Positions 32,816 to 40,269 of a DNA stretch of 44,964 nt are shown piece after piece. A program made the position numbers and the translations under genes. Source of the stretch: RGIG9041 sp045612565 (lineage in GTDB: Bacteria; Bacillota; Clostridia; Oscillospirales; QAKW01). A model generated the notes under the pieces. The model had not been told where the DNA came from. It worked only from the letters and a program-made list of their open reading frames with translations, and ran no database searches. Numbering within the stretch: the stretch's first letter is position 1; the number at the start of each line of letters is the position of its first letter. The stretch spans positions 1-44,964 of the forward strand of contig JAZKZG010000030.1 in NCBI GenBank assembly GCA_045612565.1, given 5' to 3'.

Positions 32816-33484
32816 TTATAATTCTCTTGTCATAATATTGTCACGGGCTTTTATAACGTGTGCCGTTGCAAGTTCTTTTGCAGCCTCAGCATCACCGTTT
32901 TTAAGTGCCTCATAGATTGCAAAATGCTCTTTTATTGATTCCTGTGCTCGTGAGTGGCGCTTAATTGATGCCTTGCGGAATTTAATCATTTTGCGGTGAA
33001 TCGGGAGCAACATATCAACGTACGCCTTTGATGCAGAGCAAATGTAAAGCAGTTCGTGGAACTGCGAGTCAAGTTCTTTTATTTTATCGGTATTTTGCTG
33101 TACGTCACCCTCCGCAACCTTTTCTATATAAAAGTTTTGCAAATCAAGGATATCCTTCATTTTTTGCAGTTGTTCGGGTGTTGCATTTTTTGCAGCACGT
33201 GCGGCACAAAGACCCTCGGTATGAACGCGGATTTCGTACATATCAATCATATCCTCACGCGAGATACCAATAACAACAGCGCCCTTGCTTGTATCCTCAA
33301 TGATATGCTCCTGCTCGAGTCGGCGCAGAGCCTCACGAATAGGTGTGCGTGACACACCGAGTTCAGCGGTAAGTGCCATTTCGGTAAGCACGTCACCGCG
33401 CAAATATTTGCCGATAAGGATATCATGTTCGAGTTGTTCAAAAATCTGGTCTGCTATAGAAATGTTTTTGTGGTCACGTATCAT
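32816..33484 (-). CDS. GntR-family (FadR/FCD subfamily) transcriptional regulator
   Basis: 222 residues. The N-terminal winged helix is clear (IADQIFEQLEHDILIGKYLRGDVLTEMALTAELGVSRTPIREALRRLEQEHIIE). A C-terminal all-helical FCD ligand domain follows (DMYEIRVHTEGLCAARAAKNATPEQLQ... ELDSQFHELLYICSASKAYVDMLLPIHRKMI ... ESIKEHFAIYEALKNGDAEAAKELATAHV), with the metal-binding Asp/His pattern (DSQFH, H). It overlaps the citrate synthase stop by four bases. FCD regulators often bind carboxylic acids, so citrate or 2-oxoglutarate is a reasonable inducer. Its likely operator is the palindrome pair at 34936-34975. Confidence 0.92.
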   Translation of the reverse strand: MIRDHKNISIADQIFEQLEHDILIGKYLRGDVLTEMALTAELGVSRTPIREALRRLEQEHIIEDTSKGAVVIGISREDMIDMYEIRVHTEGLCAARAAKNATPEQLQKMKDILDLQNFYIEKVAEGDVQQNTDKIKELDSQFHELLYICSASKAYVDMLLPIHRKMIKFRKASIKRHSRAQESIKEHFAIYEALKNGDAEAAKELATAHVIKARDNIMTREL

Positions 33485-34860
33485 TTCTGCCTCCTGTATT
33501 TACCATTTGAAAATTCTTCGATGATTGTTTCAAGTTCGTCAGTTGAAATTGAGGCGGTTCTGCCCTCTTCATACTCTTTATCAACCCACTCTTTAACAGC
33601 CGCTACAAGCGGGTCGCGTTTGTCAAGTTCGTTTTCGCCGCGAAGTTCGTAATTGGCATTAATCCAGTACGCAATACCTGCAAGACCCGATGTTTTTGAA
33701 ACCATAACCGATGCAGGACGGTTAAGAATTTTTTTGGTATCGAAAATATTGTAAATTTCCTCGTCCTACAAAAGACCGTCGGCGTGAATACCTGCACGGG
33801 TCATATTGAAGTTTTTGCCTACGAATGGGGTCATGGGCGGAATGTTATAGCCCATCTTGTTTTTGAAGTAGTCTGCAATCTCGGTGATAACTGTGGGGTC
33901 CATACCGTCCATTGAGCCGCGAAGTGATGCGTATTCAAATACCATCGCTTCAAGCGGGATGTTACCTGTACGCTCACCGATGCCAAGGAGTGAGCAGTTA
34001 ACTGCCGATGCACCGTAAAGCCAAGCGGTTGTTGCATTTGCAACAGCCTTGTAAAAGTCGTTGTGACCGTGCCATTCAAGCATCTCACTCTGAACATCAG
34101 AAAAATGCTGAAGACCATAGATAAGACCCGCAACAGAACGCGGAGGCGATACCTCGGTATAAGGAACGCCGTAACCCATTGTGTCACAAGCGCGGATACG
34201 AACGGGGATTTTTGCCTCTTTAGACAGTTTCATAAGTTCGTTTACAAACGGAACAACAAAGCCGTAGAAGTCGGCACGTGTGATATCTTCAAGGTGACAG
34301 CGGGGCATAACGCCTGCAGCAAACGCCTCTTTTACTGTGGCGAGGTAATGATCCATTGCCTGCGCACGTGTCATCTTTAATTTTTTAAAGATGTGGTAGT
34401 CCGAACAACTCACCAAAATACCTGTTTCGCGGATTCCGAGGTTGCGAACAAGTTCAAAGTCCTGACGGGTAGCACGAATCCAAGTTGTAATTTCGGGAAA
34501 TTTAAGACCGAGATCCATACAACGCTCAATTGCCTCACGGTCCTTTTTGCTGTATACAAAAAACTCACTCTGACGAATAATACCGTAAGGTCCGCCAAGT
34601 TTTGAAAGCAATTTGTAAAGGTCAACGATTTGTTCAACTGTATAAGGGTTTACCGACTGCTGACCGTCACGGAACGATGTGTCGGTAATCCATATTTCCT
34701 CAGGCATATTGAGCGGTACACGTCGGTGGTTGAACGCAACCTTAGGCACCTCCGTATAACTGTAAATATCACGGTGAAGCACAGGTTCAGCTACGTCCTG
34801 AAGCGAATATCTGTACTGCTCTTCTTCAAGCAGGTTTGTTTTGGGTGATAATTCAAGCAT
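33481..34860 (-). pseudogene. Re-citrate synthase-like gene interrupted by one in-frame TAG
   Basis: A 460-codon frame related to Re-citrate synthase and homocitrate/isopropylmalate synthases (DRE-TIM barrel). These condense acetyl-CoA with oxaloacetate (or a 2-oxo acid). Barrel motifs are intact: WITDTSFRDGQQS (Asp-Arg metal and base), RQSEFF, PRCHLEDITRADFYGFV, HGHNDF (metal His-x-His), GIGERTGNIPLEA and TRAGIHADGLL. Codon 365 (33768-33766) is TAG. Translation then continues in the same frame with conserved DEEIYNIFDTKKILNRPASVMVSKTSGLAGIAYWIN to the natural end at 33481. TAG ends dut, mreB and dpaA in this window, so it is a normal stop. As read, the product loses its last ~94 residues; a single-base sequencing error or recent mutation is as likely as read-through. 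Confidence 0.85.
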
Positions 34861-34935
34861 ACTTTTTCTCCTTTTCTCTATTTATGTACTATATATGTAT
34901 TCTTGCATTTGTGTATTTATGCATTTACGCATTTA

Positions 34936-34975
34936 TGTATACAATTATACTATTGTCAGTGTATACAATTATACA
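34936..34975. promoter_or_regulatory. Two palindromic operator candidates for the GntR regulator
   Basis: TGTATA-CAAT-TATACT (34936-34951) and TGTATA-CAAT-TATACA (34960-34975) are near-identical palindromes exactly 24 bases apart. The second covers the -10 box of the operon promoter. GntR/FCD regulators bind such short palindromes. Confidence 0.65.
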
Positions 34976-34995
34976 AAAATACACCGACTTGTCAA
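34968..34995 (-). promoter_or_regulatory. Sigma-A-like promoter of the citrate operon
   Basis: On the minus strand, TTGACA (34995-34990), a 16-base spacer and TATAAT (34973-34968). The -10 box is embedded in a palindrome, predicting repression when bound. Confidence 0.72.
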
Positions 34996-35037
34996 GAGCA
35001 AATCGGTTTATTTTTTATTATTTATATATAGATACGC

Positions 35038-35068
35038 AAAAATGGAACGGAAATTCCGTTCCATTTTT
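35038..35068 (-). terminator. Terminator of the metallophosphoesterase gene
   Basis: Arms 35038-35052 and 35054-35068 form a long near-perfect stem (AAAAATGGAACGG and its complement) ending in a T-run. It lies two bases past the stop at 35071. Confidence 0.88.
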
Positions 35069-35070
35069 AT

Positions 35071-38000
35071 TTAAGATGCTGATGTGTTAACTGTAATTGT
35101 ACCGCTCGAAATTTCAACGTCTGTGTCAGAGTCCACAATTGTTGAAATTTTAATCGAGTCGCCTTGCGTTAATACCGCTTCGCTGAATGTTGCCGAAAAG
35201 ATTGTATTATACTTTGTTCCTGTAAAACTGCTTACAACAGTATTTACCATCTCATCGGTATACGTATAGTCCTGCGTTGCCTTGTACGTACCGTTTTTAT
35301 CAACCCACGAAACGCGCACTCGTACATTTACACCGTTATTTTCGGTGCCCTGAGCAAACAACGTTTTTGCAATTCCCCTTGCAAGTACTGCAGAATCACC
35401 AAATACAGGCTCCGCAGTATATGTACCGTTTGAATAGATAAACTTGCTTGTTCTTGCAAGATTGATTTTTAAGAATACGTAGCATCCGTTTTGTGCATCG
35501 TATACAGGGAGTTGCGGATTGGTTTTTCCGAGTGTCACTCTGTCTTTTGCAACGTATAATTTGCCTTTATTGGCTGTGTTATTATCGCATATATTGCTTC
35601 CGTTAAAACCAATTACATATCCCGTCGTAAGTTTATAGCCGTTAAGGTCAAGACTTACACCGGGGAACAGAATTGCATTTGCACAAGTCACGTCTGAAGT
35701 AAGTTTGAATGTGTCGCCTTCTTTTGCGTTTTCGAGACCATCCTCAAGCGACTCATATCTCTCACCTGTCGCCGTATTTATAACAACGCCAGTAATTATT
35801 GAACCCTCATCAACTACCGTATCTTTATGTCCGCAAACATAACAAGTGCGGGTTTTTGTGCCGTCGGTTTCGGTTGTCGCATTGTTATCGGATACATATT
35901 CGCCATAAACATGTCCCGCTTGTCGCGTATAACCGCAATCACAGGTCGCATCACAGGAATTGTCAAAAGTATGTGATTTTGCATAAGTAATATCACCTGT
36001 GTTTATCTGACCGAGTTGTTGAGTCGTACTTGAAATATCGGTAACTGTAATTACATCATTCTTACAATTGATAACAACACCGTGCGAGTCACCTATTGTA
36101 ACTCTGGAACAGGAGGTACAATCTTTTGTAAAACTTGTTGTCTGTCCTGTTGTAACCGAAAGATGAACATCGTTTTGCTTAAAGTTTTTGGTAAAGTTCA
36201 CTCCTGCGCACTGATTCAAATTGTCAGAATTGGCAAAAACAATATTATATTTATTTTTAAACGAGTCAGGAATTTTATCCTTCAGCCAATTGCTTTGTTC
36301 GGTTCTTATTTTGTCAAAACCTGCATAACCGTTATAGCCCACGTAGCTATCTGTATTTTTAGTTGCGGTATCAAGTCCGATTACCGAAAGCGAACCCTGT
36401 TTGAAATTATAATACGTTCTGTTAAGCACAAGTTGCGGTGTAACAGGGCGGATTACGCGTGAAAGATACGGTGCAAACTCGCCCTTCGTTTCATTTTCAC
36501 CACGAAGCAAAAGTACAGGACAAGAACCGTTAGAAACCGTGTTGGCATAATCGATGATTGTCGCAAAGTTTTGTTCACTGTCAAGGTTTTGAACCATATC
36601 ACCCGCCAGTACCACAAGGTCGGGTTGCTTATTAAATTTCTTAAGCAAATTTGTCGCATCTGCCTCACCGCCCATTTTATTGGCTACCACTAAAACGTTA
36701 TAATCATCGGTTTTTGTCAAAGCATTTGCAAACTGTGAGGTCACCCCTATTGAATAAGGACCAAAAGTCAGCGGGTCGGTAGTGGAATGAGTGCCGTAAC
36801 CGTTATAGTTTGTAACAACACGGCTGCTGACTGTATATTTTTTACCGTTAAGAGTGCCTTTGGGGATACGCACAGAGTGGGTTACCTCGGTACGCAGTTT
36901 GCCACCGTGGGCATCCATAAATGTTTTATCAATTCCTTCTATATCAACATAACCCGCAGACTTAATATCCTTTGTAGTCTGCCATACAACCGAATAATAT
37001 TCACCGGCATCAAAAACAACAGGTTTTGTAACAATTGCAGTGGTACTACTTGCACCCTTGAGTACACTTGTCGAAATACCCGCCGCAGTCGGCACAACCG
37101 ATGCTGTCTGCTCTGTTGTTGTGGTGGCAGATTCCACTACATTCTCGGATAACGGAATATTTTTTACAGTAGGTTTCGCCGGGTCGCCGTTTGCAGAGGT
37201 TTGAATCTGTCCTGTCCACGCTGTAGCACCATACTGATCCATAGCATTTATATAATAAGTGCCATCTTTTAGTGTAAGAAGGACTGAGCGCTGTGTTGTT
37301 CTATTACTGTCACCGAAATTTCCGTCTTCAATAACCGGGTACGGAAGATAGGTTGTTTTATTACTTATGCAGAGTCTGTGTGTATGACCGCATATATGAA
37401 AATCGGCACCCAACTCCTCAAATACATCTGCATATTTGTATGCATTGGCATCGTAAGTATTGTGACCAACATACATGGGGCCGTGACCCATAGTAAAGGT
37501 ATAGGTTGCACCCGCTTTAAAGCCGGGGTGGTTCTGGAAATAATAGAGTTGCTCGGGATAATAGCGTTCCATATCAACGACACCGCCGTTAGGACCACTA
37601 TACGAAATACTTGTGTCCTCTTTATCCTCACCAATGTCCACAACATAAGCAGAAATCGGACCATAATTTATCTGACCGTAAAACTCGCCTGTGTCATAAA
37701 CTAGATATTTTTCGATTTCTTTTGAATAAAAACCGCGTTTTTCGTGGTTACCTACCGCATAAACAATGGGACGCTGACCGCCAAGACTTGCGGCACTGAA
37801 CATTTCAAACAGGTCATAATACTCTTGACGGGCAATAAGTTCATTGACAATGTCGCCCTGCATAACTACAAAATCAGGACCGCCCATAAATTCTTCGGTC
37901 ACTTTTTTTATTGACGCAAGCATTGCATTGCGTCTTGACAAGTTATGTACATTAAGATGCGAGTCCGAGATAAATCCGATTTTGATTTCACTCTGCCCTG

Positions 38001-38397
38001 TATAACCGTAAAAATTATTCCAGCAAAACGTTTCTGCGCCTGTTTCTATGTTATACCCCTCACGCGACAGAACTTCTTTTGCAAATACAGTATATCCATC
38101 TGCGCTATCAAGATGCTTTTGAGGAATGCGTACCGAGTGCATCTCATCGTCACTACGGACAACGCCGTTTTCTTCGTCATATACAACATAGCTGTCTCCA
38201 TTGTAAAAATACTCAACGTATCCTATACTTGCCACGTTGTTTTCCCATACGATGTTATACTCGTCATTACCGCCAAAAAGTACAACAGGTTTAACCGTAA
38301 AAGTTAATTGTGTTGTGGCACCCGCAGGGATATGAACAGAAGTCAATAATGTTACAGATATAAATATTGTTAAAACAAACAGTGCTATTTTTTTCAT
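35071..38397 (-). CDS. Secreted tandem metallophosphoesterase, second copy degenerate
   Basis: About 1108 residues. The signal peptide (MKKIALFVLTIFISVTLLTSVHIPAGA) is followed by a duplicated unit. Unit 1: a beta-domain (KPVVLFGGNDEYNIVW ... GYVEYF ... HSVRIPQKHL ... YTVFAKEVL) then a complete calcineurin-like domain with FISDSHLN, GDIVNE, GNHEKRG, GHGP and GHTHR. Unit 2 repeats the beta-domain (KPVVFDAGEYYSVVW ... GYVDI ... HSVRIPKGTL ... YTVSSRVV), but its esterase domain lacks the DxH motif (VANKMGG) and has RGENE in place of GNHE. A cysteine pair segment with CDCGYTR and CYVCGHKD and a beta-rich tail of ~250 residues follow, without S-layer or sortase signals. ATG 38397 has GGGAGGAAGA upstream. 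The substrate is unknown. Confidence 0.88.
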   Translation of the reverse strand: MKKIALFVLTIFISVTLLTSVHIPAGATTQLTFTVKPVVLFGGNDEYNIVWENNVASIGYVEYFYNGDSYVVYDEENGVVRSDDEMHSVRIPQKHLDSADGYTVFAKEVLSREGYNIETGAETFCWNNFYGYTGQSEIKIGFISDSHLNVHNLSRRNAMLASIKKVTEEFMGGPDFVVMQGDIVNELIARQEYYDLFEMFSAASLGGQRPIVYAVGNHEKRGFYSKEIEKYLVYDTGEFYGQINYGPISAYVVDIGEDKEDTSISYSGPNGGVVDMERYYPEQLYYFQNHPGFKAGATYTFTMGHGPMYVGHNTYDANAYKYADVFEELGADFHICGHTHRLCISNKTTYLPYPVIEDGNFGDSNRTTQRSVLLTLKDGTYYINAMDQYGATAWTGQIQTSANGDPAKPTVKNIPLSENVVESATTTTEQTASVVPTAAGISTSVLKGASSTTAIVTKPVVFDAGEYYSVVWQTTKDIKSAGYVDIEGIDKTFMDAHGGKLRTEVTHSVRIPKGTLNGKKYTVSSRVVTNYNGYGTHSTTDPLTFGPYSIGVTSQFANALTKTDDYNVLVVANKMGGEADATNLLKKFNKQPDLVVLAGDMVQNLDSEQNFATIIDYANTVSNGSCPVLLLRGENETKGEFAPYLSRVIRPVTPQLVLNRTYYNFKQGSLSVIGLDTATKNTDSYVGYNGYAGFDKIRTEQSNWLKDKIPDSFKNKYNIVFANSDNLNQCAGVNFTKNFKQNDVHLSVTTGQTTSFTKDCTSCSRVTIGDSHGVVINCKNDVITVTDISSTTQQLGQINTGDITYAKSHTFDNSCDATCDCGYTRQAGHVYGEYVSDNNATTETDGTKTRTCYVCGHKDTVVDEGSIITGVVINTATGERYESLEDGLENAKEGDTFKLTSDVTCANAILFPGVSLDLNGYKLTTGYVIGFNGSNICDNNTANKGKLYVAKDRVTLGKTNPQLPVYDAQNGCYVFLKINLARTSKFIYSNGTYTAEPVFGDSAVLARGIAKTLFAQGTENNGVNVRVRVSWVDKNGTYKATQDYTYTDEMVNTVVSSFTGTKYNTIFSATFSEAVLTQGDSIKISTIVDSDTDVEISSGTITVNTSAS

Positions 38398-38431
38398 AAA
38401 TCTTCCTCCCGGGAAATTTAATGATAATTCA

Positions 38432-38460
38432 ATTATATATCCAACACCATAAAAATGCAA
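38432..38460 (-). promoter_or_regulatory. Sigma-A-like promoter of the metallophosphoesterase gene
   Basis: On the minus strand, TTGCAT (38460-38455), a 17-base spacer and TATAAT (38437-38432), directly after the upstream terminator. Confidence 0.68.
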
Positions 38461-38461
38461 C

Positions 38462-38489
38462 AAAAAAGGAACGACACATAGGTCGTTCC
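38462..38489 (-). terminator. Terminator of the MacB-DUF5685 operon
   Basis: GGAACGAC (38468-38475) pairs with GTCGTTCC (38482-38489) around a six-base loop; the minus strand continues TTTTTTG. Confidence 0.85.
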
Positions 38490-38497
38490 ATACAATA

Positions 38498-38905
38498 TTA
38501 AAATAATATCTTTACCTTAAATTCCTTTGCGCATTTGGGGCATTTTACGTTATGTGTGCCTTTTTTTATTGGCAGACGTAAAACCGCCTTACAGTTTTTG
38601 CAGGTGCGGTAACGTTTTGAACGTATATCGCGGATACGCACAAAGTTTGTGCTAAAAAACGCTTTTATAGGGTTTATCACCTTTAAAAACACCCTGTTTT
38701 CACGCGCACGTGCCACGTGGTTTTTTGAAAGAAGGCGCAAAATTGCAATAACAAGGCATACCCACATCAAAACCGAAGGTATCCACGAGTCAACAACCAT
38801 CGACACAACAAGCAATATAAAATACAGCGCAATAAGTGCGTGATACAGATTGTCAATGCCGTATCTTCCATACATAAATCTCGCGAGTTTTTCTTTAAAT
38901 TTCAT
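38498..38905 (-). CDS. Small membrane protein with C-terminal zinc ribbon
   Basis: 135 residues, no named family recognised. Two adjacent hydrophobic helices (residues ~20-58: LYHALIALYFILLVVSMVVDSWIPSVLMWVCLVIAILRLL) are followed by a basic cytoplasmic stretch (SKNHVARARENRVF ... RIRDIRSKRYRTC). The C-terminal four-cysteine ribbon, CKNCKAVLRLPIKKGTHNVKCPKC, resembles small rubredoxin-like or ribosomal zinc ribbons. It starts ten bases after the J-domain gene with GAGGTAG as ribosome site and closes the operon. The arrangement suggests a membrane-held adaptor that binds protein or nucleic acid. Confidence 0.8.
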   Translation of the reverse strand: MKFKEKLARFMYGRYGIDNLYHALIALYFILLVVSMVVDSWIPSVLMWVCLVIAILRLLSKNHVARARENRVFLKVINPIKAFFSTNFVRIRDIRSKRYRTCKNCKAVLRLPIKKGTHNVKCPKCAKEFKVKILF

Positions 38906-38915
38906 AGTCTACCTC

Positions 38916-39488
38916 TTATCTGCAACAACAGCAGCAAAGTCTGGCAAGTACCGCAAAAATAACAAGACGCATAAAACCTGTAAGCGGTGCGTTGAATTTA
39001 CGGCGGTCAAAGTACATAGTTTCACCCATCTTCAAGCGCTCAACAAGCATCTGGTACTGATGGTTATTCGGCTCCATACTGAGTGCCGTTTGCGCATACT
39101 GAATTGCAAGTAAATTATTGCCCGAATACGACTGTGCAACCGCGCTGAGATAATACCATCTTGACGAGCGGTCGTTGATGCCGTTTAAAATATAAATTGC
39201 CTGGTCATACATACCGTTTCTGAGGTATGCCTCTGCCGAGTCGAGCGGTGAAAGTCCCGAGCGCCCTGTGTGGTTATATGTAGAATAACCACCGCTGTTA
39301 TAGCCTGTAGCAGCACCTTTTTTGATGGTCTCATAAGCCTCGTTTATTTCCATCATCTTGCGCTCTGCCTCCTCGTTTCCGGGATTGAGGTCAGGATGAT
39401 ATTTTTTTGCAAGTTTTCTGTATGCTTTTGTAATTTCCTCGTCGGTGGCGGTGGGAGATACCCCAAGCACCTTATACGGATCGTTCAT
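38916..39488 (-). CDS. J-domain protein with TPR-like middle and hydrophobic Cys-rich tail
   Basis: 190 residues. The J domain (1-58: DPYKVLGVSPTATDEEITKAYRKLAKKYHPDLNPGNEEAERKMMEINEAYETI) has the HPD motif that stimulates DnaK ATPase. It lacks the Gly/Phe zinc-finger core of true DnaJ. Residues ~80-150 look like helical TPR repeats (AEAYLRNGMYDQAIYILNGI, WYYLSAVAQSYSGNNLLAIQYAQTALSMEPNN). The end is a short hydrophobic helix with five consecutive cysteines (MRLVIFAVLARLCCCCCR), a possible membrane or lipid-attachment tail. It overlaps the DUF5685 gene by 17 bases. Its job is probably to bring Hsp70 to its operon partners at the membrane. Confidence 0.88.
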   Translation of the reverse strand: MNDPYKVLGVSPTATDEEITKAYRKLAKKYHPDLNPGNEEAERKMMEINEAYETIKKGAATGYNSGGYSTYNHTGRSGLSPLDSAEAYLRNGMYDQAIYILNGINDRSSRWYYLSAVAQSYSGNNLLAIQYAQTALSMEPNNHQYQMLVERLKMGETMYFDRRKFNAPLTGFMRLVIFAVLARLCCCCCR

Positions 39489-40269
39489 TGTAAATTCCTT
39501 TTAAATGTATTTTTAGCCATACGCCTTCGTACAGCACGTTGTCTATTATATCGCGGTTTTGTTTTATGTCAAGTGCATCATAGCACCTGCAGAGTTGGCC
39601 CAATTCACCCGCAAGTATACCGTAAAAGTCACTGCGCCGCATACGTGTGAGCGGATTGTAACGCGCGTGTTTCACATCGCTTTTAAAATCACACGCGGCA
39701 TCGGCAAGATAGATAAACCTGCCAAGATAAAAGCCAAAATCGCGCAAGTCCGCATTTTTTTCAAACACTTGGGCAAGAAGATTGCCGAATATGTTTGCGG
39801 GGATATCAGGGTTGGTCTCCCCTGATCGCTCGGCTTGTGACAATTCTTTTAAGCGGTTTTCGATTTTTTGGGCAAGTTCCGGTAAACTCTCACACGCTTT
39901 TTTATATTTGTTCCTGAATAATTTCAGCAGAATTTTCGCTTTAAGTGAGTTATCGTCTGCTACGTCATCGGCAAGTTTTTTGAAAAACAAAATCATTGTC
40001 ACATCAGCACAGTAGTCGGCATCGTCACCATCCGTACACTCGCACTTTTTAAAAAGTCGGTAAGGGCAACGGTCAGAGCATCGCAGTGACGTATTTTTTA
40101 CACTTTCAAGCATCAAAAGCAAAAAAGTTACGTCAAAACTCAGCATAAACCGAGCGCTGCCGCCGTATTTTTTTGAAAGCGCACGGCAAAGACCGCAGTA
40201 AGCGGTCTTATAACGCTTTTTTGCGTCTTTTGACAAAGTACGCGGGTCGGTTGTTATATATCCGAACAT
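39472..40269 (-). CDS. DUF5685-family protein (unknown function)
   Basis: 265 residues, recognised by MFGYITTDPRTLSKDAKKRYKTAYCGLCRALSKKYGGSARFMLSFDVTFLLLMLES, typical of the uncharacterised clostridial DUF5685 family. It has an N-terminal CGLC pair and a second cluster, CSDRCPYRLFKKCEC followed by DYC, likely a metal or iron-sulfur site. It is otherwise all helical. Two acidic motifs, LADDVADDNS (about 98-107) and YLADAACDFKSDVKHARYNPL (about 195-215), resemble the paired Asp motifs of isoprenoid-synthase-fold enzymes; this likeness is my inference. The ATG overlaps the transporter stop (TAATG) and the end overlaps the J-domain gene by 17 bases. Confidence 0.75.
   Translation of the reverse strand: MFGYITTDPRTLSKDAKKRYKTAYCGLCRALSKKYGGSARFMLSFDVTFLLLMLESVKNTSLRCSDRCPYRLFKKCECTDGDDADYCADVTMILFFKKLADDVADDNSLKAKILLKLFRNKYKKACESLPELAQKIENRLKELSQAERSGETNPDIPANIFGNLLAQVFEKNADLRDFGFYLGRFIYLADAACDFKSDVKHARYNPLTRMRRSDFYGILAGELGQLCRCYDALDIKQNRDIIDNVLYEGVWLKIHLKGIYNERSV

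Noticed and set aside
33481..33705. Separate small gene starting at the ATG at 33705
   Set aside because: It has no ribosome site and its sequence is the conserved C-terminal end of the citrate synthase, in the same frame beyond the TAG.
33481..34860. Genome-wide recoding of TAG to an amino acid
   Set aside because: TAG ends dut (6037-6039), mreB (7654-7656) and dpaA (11919-11921) at normal family lengths with the next gene starting directly after, so it is a working stop codon.
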